A stretch of 64,000 nucleotides of DNA from Erythrophleum ivorense (GCA_026724425.1 JAIUCV010000011.1:11243501-11307500), one strand, 5' to 3'. Counted from the stretch's first letter, positions 1-13,133 are shown. Program-made: numbers and translations. The notes: generated by a model from the letters alone, not told the origin.

Positions 1-491
1 CAGGTGTATAAGGATTATTTAGGGAATCATGTCAGACAATAAGTCCCCTTGATATCAGTTAAGATTCATAGTCTTTTATCAATGTTTGGATTTCGATAAC
101 CTATATCTAAAGAAATAAATAAAAAAAATAACTCAAACCTCCAGCAAAAAAAAAAAAATTATAAGTAAAAATTAAGTTTTTGAAAAAAGTGATTAAATTC
201 CTCTTTTGTAAGCTACGGAGCTTTCTTCTAACTCTCATTTGAAAAAAATCAAAAATTAAAAATTAGTAATAATAAAAAAAGTCATTAAAGAAAAAACGTA
301 TTAAAAAATCATAAAAAATGAAGAGTGAATAAGTAAAATGGATTATGTCTTTTGCAAATTAAAATATGATTTGTTTGTAAAAGTCAAAAGCACTTTCTAC
401 TCTTATTCTTTTTTCATCAAAAGTTAGTTGGAATATAAAATTTTTGTTTTTAGAAAATAAAAAAAGCAAATAAAACCAAAAAAAAAAACCA

Positions 492-526
<35 letters not shown>

Positions 527-1473
527 AAAGAAAGATATTTGAAAATTTTTTTACTTAAGTAAAAATGTCATTTCAAGAATTAAAATCAAAAATAAAAAAG
601 AAGAGAGACAAGAAACCCAAAAAAATATAAAAAAAGAAACCAAAGACCAAGAGTGAAAATGTGAAAATTCAAAAAAATAAAAAATAAAAAATATATTAAA
701 AAAATCAAAGAAACCAAAAATTAAAAAATATAATAATAGAAAACATTAAAAAGATCCAAAATAGGAGAAATAGTAAAGAAATGGAATTAATTTAGTTTTT
801 GCAAATTAAAATATAAAAAATCATTTTTAAAATTGTTTTGATTGCAATAGTCTAAATGATTTTCATATTCTTTCTATTTTCACCAAAAAAAAATTAAAAA
901 AAATAAAAACAAAGAACAAAACAAAAACAAAACACCAACAATCAACAAATACAATTTTTGTTCGAATTATGTGGATTTTGATCTATTTCGAAGGGTACGT
1001 AGACTCTAAGTTTTGATCTTAGATCAAGTTTGCCTTTGTAAATAATTTTTTTCCTTTTATTCTTAATTTTATTTTTTTTAATTTCTCTCTTTTTTACTTT
1101 TAATTTTATTTCCTTTAATTTTTTTATTTCTCATTTTACATGTGATTTGTTAAGGAGAATTAAAATAAACTAAAGACCATATTAATTTTGCACAACTAAT
1201 TTAGGGTAATCGTTCATAGTAACAGGTATTGTGAGGTGTTTAACACCTTCCCCACTCACAACCGATTCTTGAATTTAAATTTGATTCGCAGACCATTTTT
1301 TCTTATAAAAAATTTTTCTAAGATTTTGCTTTTCAAAAAATTAAAATTTTGATTACGACTCCTACTACTACACTTTTATTATTTGATTTCGATTTTCACT
1401 TTCTTTAAAAATAAAAAAATTTTCAAGATGTTTTTTTTATAGATGCCACGCAATCGCATTTTCGAGTGTGACA
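1..1473 (+). mobile_element. Probable LTR-retrotransposon end (3' end of an LTR) cutting a receptor-kinase relic
   Basis: The last 500 bp contain words common near the ends of long plant LTRs (gaagggtacgtag, gtgtttaacaccttcccc, attttcgagtgtgaca). The sequence ends GTGTGACA at 1473, exactly where kinase exon-7 sequence begins. The left part is A-rich low-complexity DNA with an (AAAAC)n stretch at about 500-522. No start or target duplication is visible, so the element probably extends left of the window. Confidence 0.55.
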
Positions 1474-1827
1474 TTTATCATTAGGAGAGTGTTGCACACA
1501 AAGAAGACCAATATGGATGTTGCACAATACTTATGGTACAATACAAGACTCCCTCAAAATGTGCATCAATCAATTCCACTGGGATGCCCTCTTTTCATAA
1601 CCTCGATGCCTATAAGAATTCAAAACATTTATCAACGGTTAATTCATTAAAGATAAAAATTAAATTAGGTTGTTTGTTACTCATATGCCCGATAAGATTA
1701 AGACTTAGGTTTGGACAGGAAATCCTTATATGTTTCAATCCATTGACTATCTCCAGTAATAATATTCTAATTCAAATTTAGAAAGCTTACTTTTAGGTTT
1801 GAAAACTATCATTTTAGTTTATCACTT
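1474..1827 (-). pseudogene. Receptor-like kinase relic (exons 7 and 6 only) joined to a 5'-flank fragment
   Basis: The complement reads the kinase C-terminal exon from about 1,609 down to 1,474, then stops at the end of an LTR (1,473). The exon-6 end is at about 1,685-1,782, with its donor changed from GT to AT. At about 1,786 the kinase sequence jumps directly to the upstream flank of the family (ttaggtttgaaa), matching about 34,791-34,835. Everything from exon 1 to the start of exon 6 has therefore been deleted. It occupies the same place relative to the LINE relic as pseudogene C does in the other block. Confidence 0.78.
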
Positions 1828-3856
1828 TTAATAATCACACTTAGAAAAAGATGAGTAGGTGTGATACATAGAAAAAGTAAATAATTAAAAATATCATATA
1901 CACAAAAGTGAAACAAGTTAAGGCGGAATGAGTCAATCGAAAATGAAATGACTTTCAAGAGACAGAGTGGAGTTTCCTCTAAAAAAATAAATGGAGTTAG
2001 CTTAACAACAACAAATAAAGGAAAGAGTTAAAGAGAGAAAAATACTATTAAATTTATCTTGATTAAGTTTTTTGCCTTCATCCAGTCTCTTTAAATTTTA
2101 AAGGATTTTTTTTCAAATAATCTTCATATTACATCTAAGATGGTTTTACACATGCTTACTATTAGTATAAGGTTTTTTATCTTACCTTGAACTAATATAA
2201 CATTTGAATTTTATATGAGCACTCAAAACTTTTTTCTTCAAGAATTTTTTACCAAATTCACTCTAAACTCACTTTATAAGATGATAGGAGGATGGATTTG
2301 GGATCTTTATCAAGAAAGAAATTACAATAAACTCACTTTTTTTTTTGTAAAAGTCTTTTAAGTTAGACAAAATTAGAAACTAAGCTAAAATAAGATAAAG
2401 AGAACAAAGGAGGATCATAAAGTACCTTTTGCTTTTCTTTCTTCAATCTATTTGTTCTTTTGTTCATTTTCTTTAATTTTTATAGAAGCTTCAAAATATA
2501 TCCATTCAGAGACTAAGGCTTGATTGATATAGCCATTTTTGTAATAGTCATTGAGGAGATTTTTATCAAAGAACTTGCATAGCTATGAAGTATATATAGA
2601 TAATACTTTTTGGTTGCTTAGATTTAACTCTTCTTCTATTTCATGTTTCTAAGACATAGGTCCAAAGGGAAGACTTCCTTTTCTTATGTTTATTAAATGC
2701 TTTAGATAAAGTGAATGAATACTTTTCTACTTGGAGCACTATAAAAACTTTCTTTATTCTCATTTTTCTTAGTTCTTCTCTAGTTCCCAGATTCTTGTTT
2801 CTAATTTCTTCTTCTGAGCTATCTTCTTTAGATCTACTTCTTACCTTTTCTTTGATGCCATTTTCTTAGGATCAACAATCTTCACTTTCTTCCTCCTATC
2901 TACTTTTCTCACCATTTTCCTGTAGCTTCTAAAAAGAGGGCTTTAAGGCATATCATTTCTTTGGATCTAATTTTGTAAGTGCCTTCCACCCTTTTTGTTT
3001 CTTTAATTGACATCAACCATATTACAATTCATGGTTACTATTTTTGAGTTCTTCTCCTATTATTATTATTTTTGAAAGCATTTGGCAATGACTGAACCAC
3101 AAGTTGTGAGACTTTGAGATGCCATTTGAAGATATTGCTTTGAAGTTTATTTTATTTTATTTTAATATTTTTTTAATATTGCACATACAAAAGCTTTTCT
3201 TGCTTTAGCTCTCTTCTATTGAGTGTTTTAGTGTAGATATGATAGATGTGAAGATTAGTCCTTAAAAAGTTCTGCACACTTAATGGGAAGTATTAGAATA
3301 AGATATTATAAAAACATGTTGTTTCAAGATAGTAAGAACATACTCTCTTAATACTTTAATAACGATTATAATAAACTATTATATTAAAAGCACTTTGCTA
3401 TTTTAATTCAACATGCCACAATTTTTTTAAAAAAATAAATTTTGCTTTCAAAGTTCATTTAATACAATTAATGTATTTGGATATTTTGACTCTTGTAATA
3501 AAAATATTGTAATCCTTTTATTTAGCATTTCATGTTTTTATCTGCATTAAAGTATGCAAATTAACAAAGTCCAATAAGATAGACTAAAACTTAACAATTA
3601 TTTTAGATATTATAGTCCAAGCAAATTATAAGCATAATCAGATTAAAAAATTAAATAAAAATAAAACTATATTTTAATACAATTTAATTTAATTCTCTTG
3701 AATAATTATAATTGCTTATTAAAATTAAATATAATGATGTTTAATGCAATAAAATAATATATAGTATATAACTATATTTAACTTAATATTTTTATAAATT
3801 TAACTTACAAATTTTATTATTATCAAAATAATATACCAAAACCTTAGAAGCGACAA
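1828..3856. other. AT-rich segment interrupting the receptor-kinase 5' flank; no gene seen
   Basis: In the other block the two flank parts, matching 1787-1827 and 3857-4125, are contiguous (34,791-34,850), so about 2 kb has been inserted here. ACTTT occurs at both edges (1824-1828 and 3856-3860) and could be a target duplication, but the ends are not TG...CA. I see no coding sequence or terminal repeat. Confidence 0.4.
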
Positions 3857-4125
3857 CTTTCCCAATGCGCTAGCTGTGAAATGAAACACAGTTTGGAACA
3901 ATGTAATGCCTTTGAAGACCCACAGCCCTAGGTGGATAGGGAAACATATGCAGACCAAGCTCCATGTAATGCGTTGTGAGACTGCACGCGCAGGGGTTCT
4001 TGGCGACACCATGGTTGCAGCAACCAAAAGAGTCTGAGAATTCCTCCGTTGCTAAGTGCCAAGGCTCCAAAGCATTGATGTAGAATAGAGTTTAATAAAA
4101 CTCCCAATCAAGCTTAGGTCTTTGC
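3857..4125 (-). repeat. Receptor-kinase 5'-flank repeat, copy 1
   Basis: This stretch matches about 34,838-35,000 and 30,215-30,500 (shared words include gaacaatgtaatgcctttg and catgcagaccaagctc). It lies where the upstream region of a minus-strand receptor kinase would be. Its GC content is higher than its surroundings. Short open frames in it are not conserved between the copies, so I treat it as promoter-flank or upstream-transcript sequence and not as a gene. Confidence 0.6.
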
Positions 4126-4848
4126 TAGCTATTAATTTATTTAATAAAAATATATAATATGTAATTTTTTTAGATAAATTACTTTTCTATTCCTTAAATT
4201 ACACAAATCTATTTTATACTTTAAAAAATTATGTTTTTATTTTTAAAATTAAAAAAATGAATTATATTAACTTTTTATAATAAAAAATAAGTTATAATTA
4301 TATCTATTTGGATCAAAATACTCTTATATATATATCTTGTTTACATAAATAAGTATTAAATATATATCTAACTAATATAAAGTTGTCATTTTTAAATTTA
4401 AAATAAATTGAATTTATTATTTATAAGATAGAATAAATTTTGAAAAACAATAATTTCTAATAATTTTCATTTTAATCAAAAATTAATATTATCTTTGATA
4501 TTATTTTGGTCATCTTTTGACTTTGAGAAAAGTTTGTGTATATTTTTATAATAGATAGGAAAATTATGTAATTTGAGAAACTCTTAAGAAAGGGGGAGAA
4601 TAATTTACCTAATTTTTTTGGTTATAAATTCATTATAGTAGCTTAAATATTTTGAAAGATAAGAATTTGAGTAAAGGATGGCAAGTTTAATCCTCCTCTT
4701 ATTAAGCACAAATTTTATCATAGGAATTATGAATTACGTATTATTATTACTATTATTGTTATTGTTGTTATTGTTAGTCTTTAAAAAAGAAAAAGTAAAA
4801 TGAAAACTTTTATTTTATTTTCTCAAAACTTTAAAATAAAATAAGCTT
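4126..4848. other. AT-rich intergenic DNA shared by the two blocks
   Basis: No gene. The words taagaatttgagtaaa and tttaatcctc recur at about 36,188-36,225, so this spacer was part of the duplicated block. A short (ATT)n/(GTT)n microsatellite lies at about 4,738-4,778. Confidence 0.5.
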
Positions 4849-5835
4849 TTTTTTTTTCCCCTAGAATCTAAAGAGGCAAAAAACCCAAGACAAAAAAAAG
4901 GGGACACCTACACTATACCACAAGGGGTATAAGTTCTTACCTTATCAGCAAAGAACAATAAGATAAGGAAAGGAGGAATAAAATCTCATAAATGCAAACC
5001 TGAATTAAGCTCTAAGTTGTTCTTGGCTAGATAGTCCATACATATATCCGCTTCGCAAAACACATGAGATATCTTAATAGACCAAGGTTTATCCAATAAG
5101 GCTTAAATTCACCTAATAATAAGATTCGATAAGGTGGAATTCTAAATAGCACTAGTTAAAGTCGTCACATGATTGTCTTAAACCTTGTGAAATCCTGCAG
5201 AAGAGGAGACCACCAACTAATATTTTTAGAAAAACACCCATGCCTAAAAGTCCTTGCGAGTCTTGAAAGATACCTCCACAGCCGGCTAATCCCAAATTCC
5301 CCTTTCTCTCATCATCTCATTTTATCTTTATATGGTCACTTCTCAATGACCACTGCCCAACGTTATGTTCAGTAAACATGTTTGGTTTATTGCATAAAGG
5401 GTTTGATTGGGCAACAACAATTTGGTATGCAAAGTTTAAAATCACTTTAGAAGTGACATGGAGTGGTTTTTTTTTGGGAAACGATGTATTCATTACTTCA
5501 TTTCCACATAAACCAACAACCCATTTTAAGAAAAAGATGCCACTATAGATCTCTCCAAATCACTATGTCATCATAAAGATTAGAGACAAGCCAAGAGGTA
5601 AGAGAACAAGTAAAGAAGGTAACTCGATGTTCTAAGGAAACCAACTTATTCCTCACCCTAACCATGGTTGGACAATCATTTGGAGCATGTATTGTATTTT
5701 TGTAGTTTCACCTGTGCGACAATGTGTTACACTATCAATCCAGTGCCTTTCAAAGTCTTTAGTTTGTAGCCTATTATGCGCAACAAGTCAAAGAAAGTTT
5801 CTTAACCTTTTCAGGCCTAACTAGTTTTATATCAA
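4849..5835 (-). mobile_element. LINE (non-LTR retrotransposon) 3' relic, copy 1
   Basis: Read on the minus strand, this holds the degraded zinc-binding reverse-transcriptase tail (zf-RVT-like) at about 5,500-5,830, then an RNase H-like C-terminal part at about 5,000-5,400, and ends at a T-run (4,849-4,858) that is the poly-A tail in reverse. The clearest peptide comes from the second copy, which aligns throughout. No intact frame remains. Further LINE-like sequence aligning with copy 2 resumes at about 6,575-6,720 after an insertion or rearrangement of about 740 bp. Confidence 0.7.
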
Positions 5836-6574
5836 GATAGACTATAGTTCTACATTTTAGGGGTAGTTACTCCCTTAAATTTTTTTAAATATGTATTATA
5901 TATGTATATAATATTATTTTTTTAAAAAAATTTAAATATGCCCCTTTAATGGTTAAAAGTTTAAAAACACATGTTTATAAAGACATAATTGCTTTTTACA
6001 ATGTGTTAAAAAAATAATTTTATAAAATAAATAAAATATATTAAAACTTTTCTAACAAGTTTTTTTTATCTGCATTCTCCAAGAATAATTAATAATATAC
6101 TTTCTATTATTTGATTCTCGTTTTTCATAAAATTTTTTTTTGGGTTTCTTTGACCATGCTTTCTACTTTTTATAAAGACAAGGCTTCATGAAAAAAATGG
6201 AAGATGATTTTTTTTTTGGTACATAATTTGGCTATTTAGATTAAAATGGAGATTGCAAAAACTTTTACTATATAAATTATAGATGAATTGAATTCTATTC
6301 AATTAAGAATAAAAAAGTATGATCCTAATGGCTAATATATATTGTATCACTTTTAATCTATATTTTCTTTATATTAAGATAGTTATATTTATTTTGATGT
6401 TATTATATTTCTCTCATTTTTTATATATGTGTCTCTATTTTTATTTTTAGTAATTTTTATTATTATATTAATTTAATAGATATTTAAAGTAACATTGTTA
6501 ATCATTATTAGTATTTACATTAGTATAAATTTTTCTCTCCTTACAATTTTTTCTGGTTATGTCCCTAATTTCAT
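5836..6574. other. AT-rich segment present only in copy 1 of the LINE relic
   Basis: The LINE-like alignment with 45,111-45,580 breaks here and resumes at about 6,575 (aggcgccaaaa). The extra 740 bp has no readable gene or terminal repeats; an insertion in copy 1 or a deletion in copy 2 would both fit. Confidence 0.4.
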
Positions 6575-6720
6575 AGGAGGCGCCAAAAACCTATATTTAG
6601 CTTGTAACCACTTACACTATACTCGCTATTTACTTCTCCACTCGACTTTAGCGTGTTTGCACCACAAAACAAATCCAGGGGAGGCAAAATATGAATCTTT
6701 AAAAAAAGTTAAATTTTAAT

Positions 6721-8182
6721 TAAAAGCAATCACAAAAGACCACTTTCTCAAAATTTGTCTGTTTCTATTAAAATAATAGTTTTTATTTTAAATTATATTT
6801 AACAAAAGTATTTATCCATAAACTAATTTTTAGGAAGAGTTGGTGACATAGGTTCTGACTTCCCCAATTTTATTTTTTATTTTAAATTTAATAGCCTCCG
6901 ACTAATGCGAGTAGCATGCAAAACTGTAATAGTATTGAATTTTTTTTTTACAGTTTTAAATTTTTTCTTACAGTTTTAGAAAAAAAAGAATAAATAATTT
7001 CTTATTACTATATAAATAAATTTGTGAGATTTTCAATCAAATAGCATATCCTAAGATTAATTTAATCTTCTATTCTATATCTCAACTATTCTTTTAATTA
7101 TTATTATTTAGATAGAACTGACTCTATTGACAATATACATAGTAATAAGAAATTAATAAAGCCCTTTAAATTCAAAAATAATTTAAAAAATAAAAAATTA
7201 TCATTACAGTCTTAAAAAAGCATAAATATTTTCAACAATTACATTGCAGTTTAAAACGAAATAGTTAATTTAAAAACTAGCTGATATTTTTACTTCAGTC
7301 AAAATTTGTGAATATAAATTATTTATTCTTCCTTTTGAAACTGCAATGAAATTTTTTTTAAAAAAATTGTAATGAACATGTTGAATTCTTGCAATGGAAT
7401 TCAACACATTTAGACTAAATTCAAAAATTTTTAAAATTTTATTAAAAAAATTCATTACAATTTTAAAATTGTAAAATTATTTTTAAACTACAAATATTTC
7501 TTTAATACTGCAATGCAATTGCATTATATTTTTATAGACTACTAGCAGACTATACTAATAACCAGTAAGGAAGCCTTTGACATCCTATTAAATTGAACAA
7601 AAAAAAGAAAAAAAAAGAAAGTTGAAACCTATATCATTGACTTTTCCCAAAAAAATATATAAAATATAAATAAATACTTTTGTCAGATAGATTTTGAATG
7701 AAAAAAATATTATTTTAGTAGAAAAAAGCTCAAAATCACCTATTTTCTTACTTTAATTATCTCTCGTGTGACCTTTTATAGTTTATTTTAACTAAAATTT
7801 ATCTTTTTAAGTTTTACTTCAAAATTCATCGAGGTGTTACCTTACATTTCAAATTCATACATCGATTTGTAATAATATACTTTCCATTAAAAAAAAAAAT
7901 TTTCATATCATTATTGCTTTTTCTTTCAAATATAAATAATTAACAGCCATGACGATAATTTTACCAATTTCAGACGGAAAACTTGAATAATAATAAAAAC
8001 AATTGTTGTGGAACTTTGACTGCTTTCTCGATTAAACAATGCATGCATAAGATGGTCAATTTGATTTTGATGGGAATTAGAACTCCATTTTTTTTTTTGA
8101 ATTTTAGATTCCACTATTGTTGAACTGGTTGATTTCTTTCGTGTCCCATTTCCAAGCAAATAATGGTTATTCTTCTTCCGAT
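6721..8182. other. AT-rich intergenic DNA upstream of pseudogene A
   Basis: No gene recognised. The part at about 7,880-8,040 (caatttcagacgga, aaacaattgttgt) is similar to about 57,540-57,700. This is probably the 5' flank of the plus-strand receptor-kinase copies. Confidence 0.45.
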
Positions 8183-8518
8183 TATGCTTGCTAGCTTTTT
8201 GCCACACTACACTCAATTTTCCTCTGCAACTGATTCTATTAATGATGGAACCACCTGAGTGTCCAAACATGGAACCTTTGAACTGGGTTTCTTCATCTTA
8301 TGCGGCTTCACATAAAACTGTCGTTTGGTTGGTCAACCATGAAACACCACTCACACTAACTCAAAAATTCACTGTTGTTTTGTGCATTACCAAAGAGTGA
8401 CATCTCGTGCTCCTCGGCCAAAAGGACAATTGTTTGGTCGGCGGACTCAACAGCAAAAGGCTTGAGTTTGAATCCAGTGCTTTTGCACACACTTTAGACT
8501 CAGGAAACCTCGTATTAG

Positions 8519-9349
8519 TTTTTGAAAGATTTCAATAGTTTCAATTTAGCTCTTAAAAGTTTATTACCATCAATTAGTCTAATGTTTTAGAAAAAAGATC
8601 ATTTTAGTCAAGACTACAACTCAATGAGGATTAAATCGATAAATTTTTAATAATAATATAACAAGTATATAATTTATTTGAAAAACATATAATTACCTAC
8701 TAAAATTATATGCTTGTCATGTTATTATAGTAAACTTGTAAACTTATCATGTTTTATTTAAAAACTCAATGACATGAATATGAAGAATTATATCTAAATT
8801 TTTCTTATACAATTAATCTATCCTTGTAAATTAACACTCAGTTGTAATTGTTATACCTTGCGTTAGTTATCTTTGAGGGTTAAAAGAAAATTAAAAAAAA
8901 AAAAAGAAAAGAGAAGAGGAAAGGGATGATTAAATGACTTTTTTTCTGCTCGTTTGAAGAAACTATTTGCTTCAAAATCTTTTAAATTAGGGGACCTAAA
9001 AATATAGAAGAGAAGTGAACTTAGTTTAAAATTTTTTTTGAAAATATTTTGTTATCTTCTCATTTTTATTAATAATTTCCAAACAAGCCATTCTCTTCTA
9101 TTATCTATTCCAAACATATCTTTATGGTAAAACCATTTGTAGCTATGCAAATGCCTGCTTTACTGGACCTTTTAATTTAATTTCGTTAATTAAGAATTTC
9201 GATTTAAGAATTAAAATTCAATTTAAAAATTTTAACAGAGTATTTCGAATTTAAAATTTCTTTTAGCATGTTATTTTGTTAATACATAGGCAAGTAGCTA
9301 GTTATAATAATTACTTTTTTTTTTTTGGGTGATATATGGTATATTTTGA
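8519..9349. other. Unrelated AT-rich DNA replacing part of the lectin domain of pseudogene A
   Basis: Pseudogene A loses similarity after SGNLVL and regains it in the S-locus glycoprotein region. About 390 bp of expected coding sequence is replaced by about 830 bp without visible frame or terminal repeats. Confidence 0.5.
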
Positions 9350-10368
9350 AGTTATATTTGTTACTCTTCTGATTCTGCACCTGGTAGTCTACACTTCAGA
9401 ACAAATCAGTGATTACAAGGATTGTTCTGAACCAAACCTTCTGTTCTCGTCAACGCTACAACTGGGTCTAAGAAACAAAAAGCTGGTGGCTATATTCATC
9501 TGTGCCAAGGGATAACTGTGACAATGTTTACAAAACTACGGCGTATTGGGCTGGACCCAGGGATGCGTTTGCAGTGAATTATGGCGTTATAGCGTCAAAA
9601 AATAGAGAAGGTTTCTGAAGGTTTAGTGGGTTGAAAATACTAGATACTAGAAAATCACAGGTTAATGCCAGTCCAACACTAGGGGATTGCTAGGTAATGC
9701 TTGGAAAATTGTTCCTGTACTACTAATGCAAACTTGTATATTACTGCAGGAGGTAGTGGGTGTCGCATTTGGTTCAATAATCTTGTTAATTTGAGAGCGG
9801 CTACAGCTGCTTCCGAGACTAGTATGAACTATGACTTACAAATGGTGAAAACCCCCTTTTGGTCACCTAATGATGATTTAAGTATCAATTGGCTTTTTCA
9901 AGTTTTGTTTTCTTCGTTTTTCGTTTTTTTTTTTTGGTCTCTATAATATCATTTTGATATTCGAAAGTTTGATTTGTTTCAATCTCATATATATAATCCA
10001 CCAAGGATTGTATAATATTATATTAGTAAAATTATACTTGTTACGGAAGTGATACAGAAATCTTCGCGGGAGCTAATTTATACTGGGGTTTTAGTCCCTT
10101 TTTCTTTTTTTCAGTGTATTGAATGCTGATTCATTTCTCTGTCAAACTATCCAAGAAGATGCAAAAAAAGCATAAGAAAGGGTGGTGGTCTTGTGATGCT
10201 TTTGGGCTTTTGGCTTTCTCTTGCATTATTCATAGGAGGAAAAGAAAGCGTAAACTCCCTTAAGCTGACTATCTTCCCATAGTTTTATCATATTTATTGT
10301 GATATTTCATTCAGGAGTCAGTCTATCTGTGGAATGTTTATTGAATGAACAAGCTTGTTCTCTAAAAA

Positions 10369-10385
10369 GGGGGGGGGGGGGGGGG
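10369..10385 (+). repeat. G17 homopolymer
   Basis: Seventeen consecutive G residues between the membrane-span remnant of pseudogene A and the solo LTR. Confidence 0.85.
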
Positions 10386-10681
10386 AAATTGTTCATTTTA
10401 AACATTTGTCTTTGTTGTTAAGGCATTAGATGATGTCACTTCCTTCCTGGTTAAATTACAGCAAAATTTACCCTGCACTTGATCAATCCCACAACGATTC
10501 TGATAGACCCCCCAAATTAAAAAGATATATACAAGAAAGGAATATGGGCCGTTCAGGGAATTTTTCAGCAACGCATGACTGAATGCTTGCCATGGAAAAT
10601 ATCTAATTGGTGAGAGACAATTGAGAGCTTTCAAGAGAAATTCTAGAGGGAATTTATTAGGAGAATTGGTATTAAAAATAA

Positions 10682-13133
10682 GTGGGTGTCACGACCCAAA
10701 TCCCAAGTCATGACCGGCACCTAGACCAAGCCAAGCATAATTAGCCCAGCCTAGTAAGCCTGACAACTCATTTACTACTCATACTTTTATATAAGCACAC
10801 CTACAGTGATTAGAGGTTGCCGAAAATTCGGCAACACCTTCTTTAAAAATTGGACATCCCAACCCTACAAAGTCAGCACAGCCCAATACATTCCATTTCA
10901 AAAAAAAATTCATCAGCATCTCATATCTTTAGATTTTTGCCACAATATGGTATAGTACATAAGTTTTTCAAAATATAATCAAACGTCATTACAATAGTCA
11001 TTATATGATTTACAACAAGTATAACATCCTCATGACCCAAAATAATGTAGCACCTAGTAACCAATGTTTCTTGGAGTTCCTACACAACTCAACCGACTAA
11101 AATATCCTACCATCTGTGTCTGGGTGGAACGCAGATCCCAGAGCACCTTAATCTACTTTATACTGATCTGAAATGTGACAAAAGAAAGGGGTAAGCCTAC
11201 CACTGGTTTAGTGAATGCATAGATAACAAATAAGTAGAGGGGAAACAAATAGGTTTAGAGGTTCTCACAATAAAATACTTAGATAAATAAAAGAAATTTT
11301 TTATTGCCTTTAATTGTTGTCTATATATATATATATAATAATTAATTTACATTACAGGCTATCATCAAAAGCACAATTTAAAATTTAAGGACATAAGATA
11401 TAATGGGTATCCTGTGTAAGAATTACAATCAACCCTGAGTGCCGCCACACAAGATTCAATTCTACTATCAATGCCATTGCACAACATCACAATATCACCA
11501 CCATCACCAAGTGCCGCCACAAGGTGTGCATATCACAATATAACCAATATAATTATCACTGAGTGCCGCCACACAGGTGTTTATTCATTATTCTAATTAA
11601 GTACACTTAGGCCATTACCCCCGCTAACGGCTACGGGATTTTAATTAGATTTCCATCCATAATTTTAGAATGAAACTTATTAAAATAAATTAAATAGTAA
11701 ATAGTAAATAAGTAAACAAATAGAAATTTAATCAAGTAAAAGAAGTAATTTTAATAAAATATAAACAATTAATCGTAAGTTTATATAATAAAATTTAAAT
11801 AAAAGTCATTCATCGTCTCTCCAACCTATAACCATTTATATACATATATATATTTGGATCCATATAAAGTTTAAAACACAATATTTGTTTCCCCGATAAC
11901 ACGGATCTGACAACTCAGAAAATGTGAAGTTTGGGCTAATAATAAGTAAACATAAAATAAAAGAGACTACTATTTTGCTATCTATACACTCACCTGTGGA
12001 GGCCAATAGTAGAGGCCTAAACTTCCTAAAATTCGAATGAACCTCCAATTGAAAGAGTAGTCCCAATATCACCTATAATTATATTGAACATAAAAATATC
12101 ACCTTAAATTTCTCCATTAGTTTCTAATATGCTCAATATAACTAATTTCACCCTCTAACACCTAAACCCATAATTATAGTTTAAATTTTCTAATGTTACT
12201 ATTAACCCTAGGTTTTAAATTTCACAAATTAATTTCCACAGTCCAACTTAAGCTTCTAAATTTTAATTTGAGTTTAAAATATATCTTAAGGAGTTTAAAT
12301 GGATGTATTAGAAGCATCAATTCATACCTTAATGGTTTAAATCAAAAAGTCCCAATTTGAGAAGCTTCCCACGGCCAAAATGAAGAAGCAATCAATAACT
12401 AAGGTTTTGGATTCCTATTGGCATCAAGATGAAGCAATAATGGAAGTTAAAATCAAAGAAAAGGTAACCCAAACACAAGAGGGAAGAGGAAGAACGAAAA
12501 TGAAGCAACAAGTAAAAAGAAAGAAGAAGAAATGGAGATGGAGCTTACTACCTAAAATCCCTCTTCACGCAACAGCCACGGGCTTCCCACGTTGGTCACC
12601 GGAGCAGGAAGGTGGGAGGGGTGCTGTAGCGTGGGCCACGGCTGGTGAGTGATGGGAAAATGCAAGAAAAAATGAGAAAGAGGGATGAAATGAAGAAGCT
12701 TGGCAGAACGGTAAAAAGCTTCGAAGAAAGAGAAGGAAATGGGGGTGGGAGATGTGCTGCAGCAGTAAAGAAAGAAAGAAGGAAGGAAAAAAATATATTT
12801 TAAGGGGAAAAGGTAAAAATTATGAAAGGTGCCCAGAGTTTTCTAATGAAATTTATGTAGGACTCAGAAAATTTATTCTTACATAACTAAAAATAAAAAT
12901 AAGGATTCCACAATTATTTAGAATTTCCATGTTGACCTATTTTAAAAATTTTAAGACATAAAAATATCCCAATAGATATAAGATAGGTTTTAAAATAACT
13001 CCTTAAGATAATTTTAAAGCTTTATAATTATTCTCAGATTACCTAAATATTATATTTATCCTAAAAATAAATTTTGGTCTAATTTAATTATTTATTTAAT
13101 TATTATTATTTTATTTTGGGTTATTACAGTGGG
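10682..13133 (+). mobile_element. Solo LTR, TGTCACGACC family (2,442 bp), in pseudogene A
   Basis: The LTR is 10687-13128, starting TGTCACGACCC and ending TTATTACA, with a perfect 5-bp target duplication GTGGG at 10682-10686 and 13129-13133. No internal retroelement coding sequence or second LTR is present, so this is a solo LTR left by recombination. Such TGTCACGACC starts are seen in plant Ty3/gypsy LTRs; the assignment to gypsy is an inference. It lies between the membrane-span and kinase exons of pseudogene A. Confidence 0.92.

Noticed and set aside
500..525. Regular AAAAC repeats as a possible repeat array
   Set aside because: It is a short simple-sequence tract in A-rich DNA, without spacers or conserved units, and not a CRISPR-like structure.
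3800..4070. Overlapping minus-strand frames of 66-75 codons
   Set aside because: The same DNA at 30,215-30,500 and 34,838-35,000 does not keep these frames, so it is flank sequence and not a gene.
5169..5375. Plus-strand 68-codon frame
   Set aside because: It is antisense to the LINE RNase H relic and is not kept in the second copy at 43,500-43,740.
7880..8190. Possible bidirectional promoter between opposite receptor kinases
   Set aside because: The neighbouring kinases are pseudogenes and no defined promoter elements can be read; similarity to 57,540-57,700 is adequately explained as duplicated flank.
12380..12652. 90-codon open frame inside the 10687-13128 LTR
   Set aside because: It is Lys-rich low-complexity sequence wholly within an LTR, with no family resemblance.
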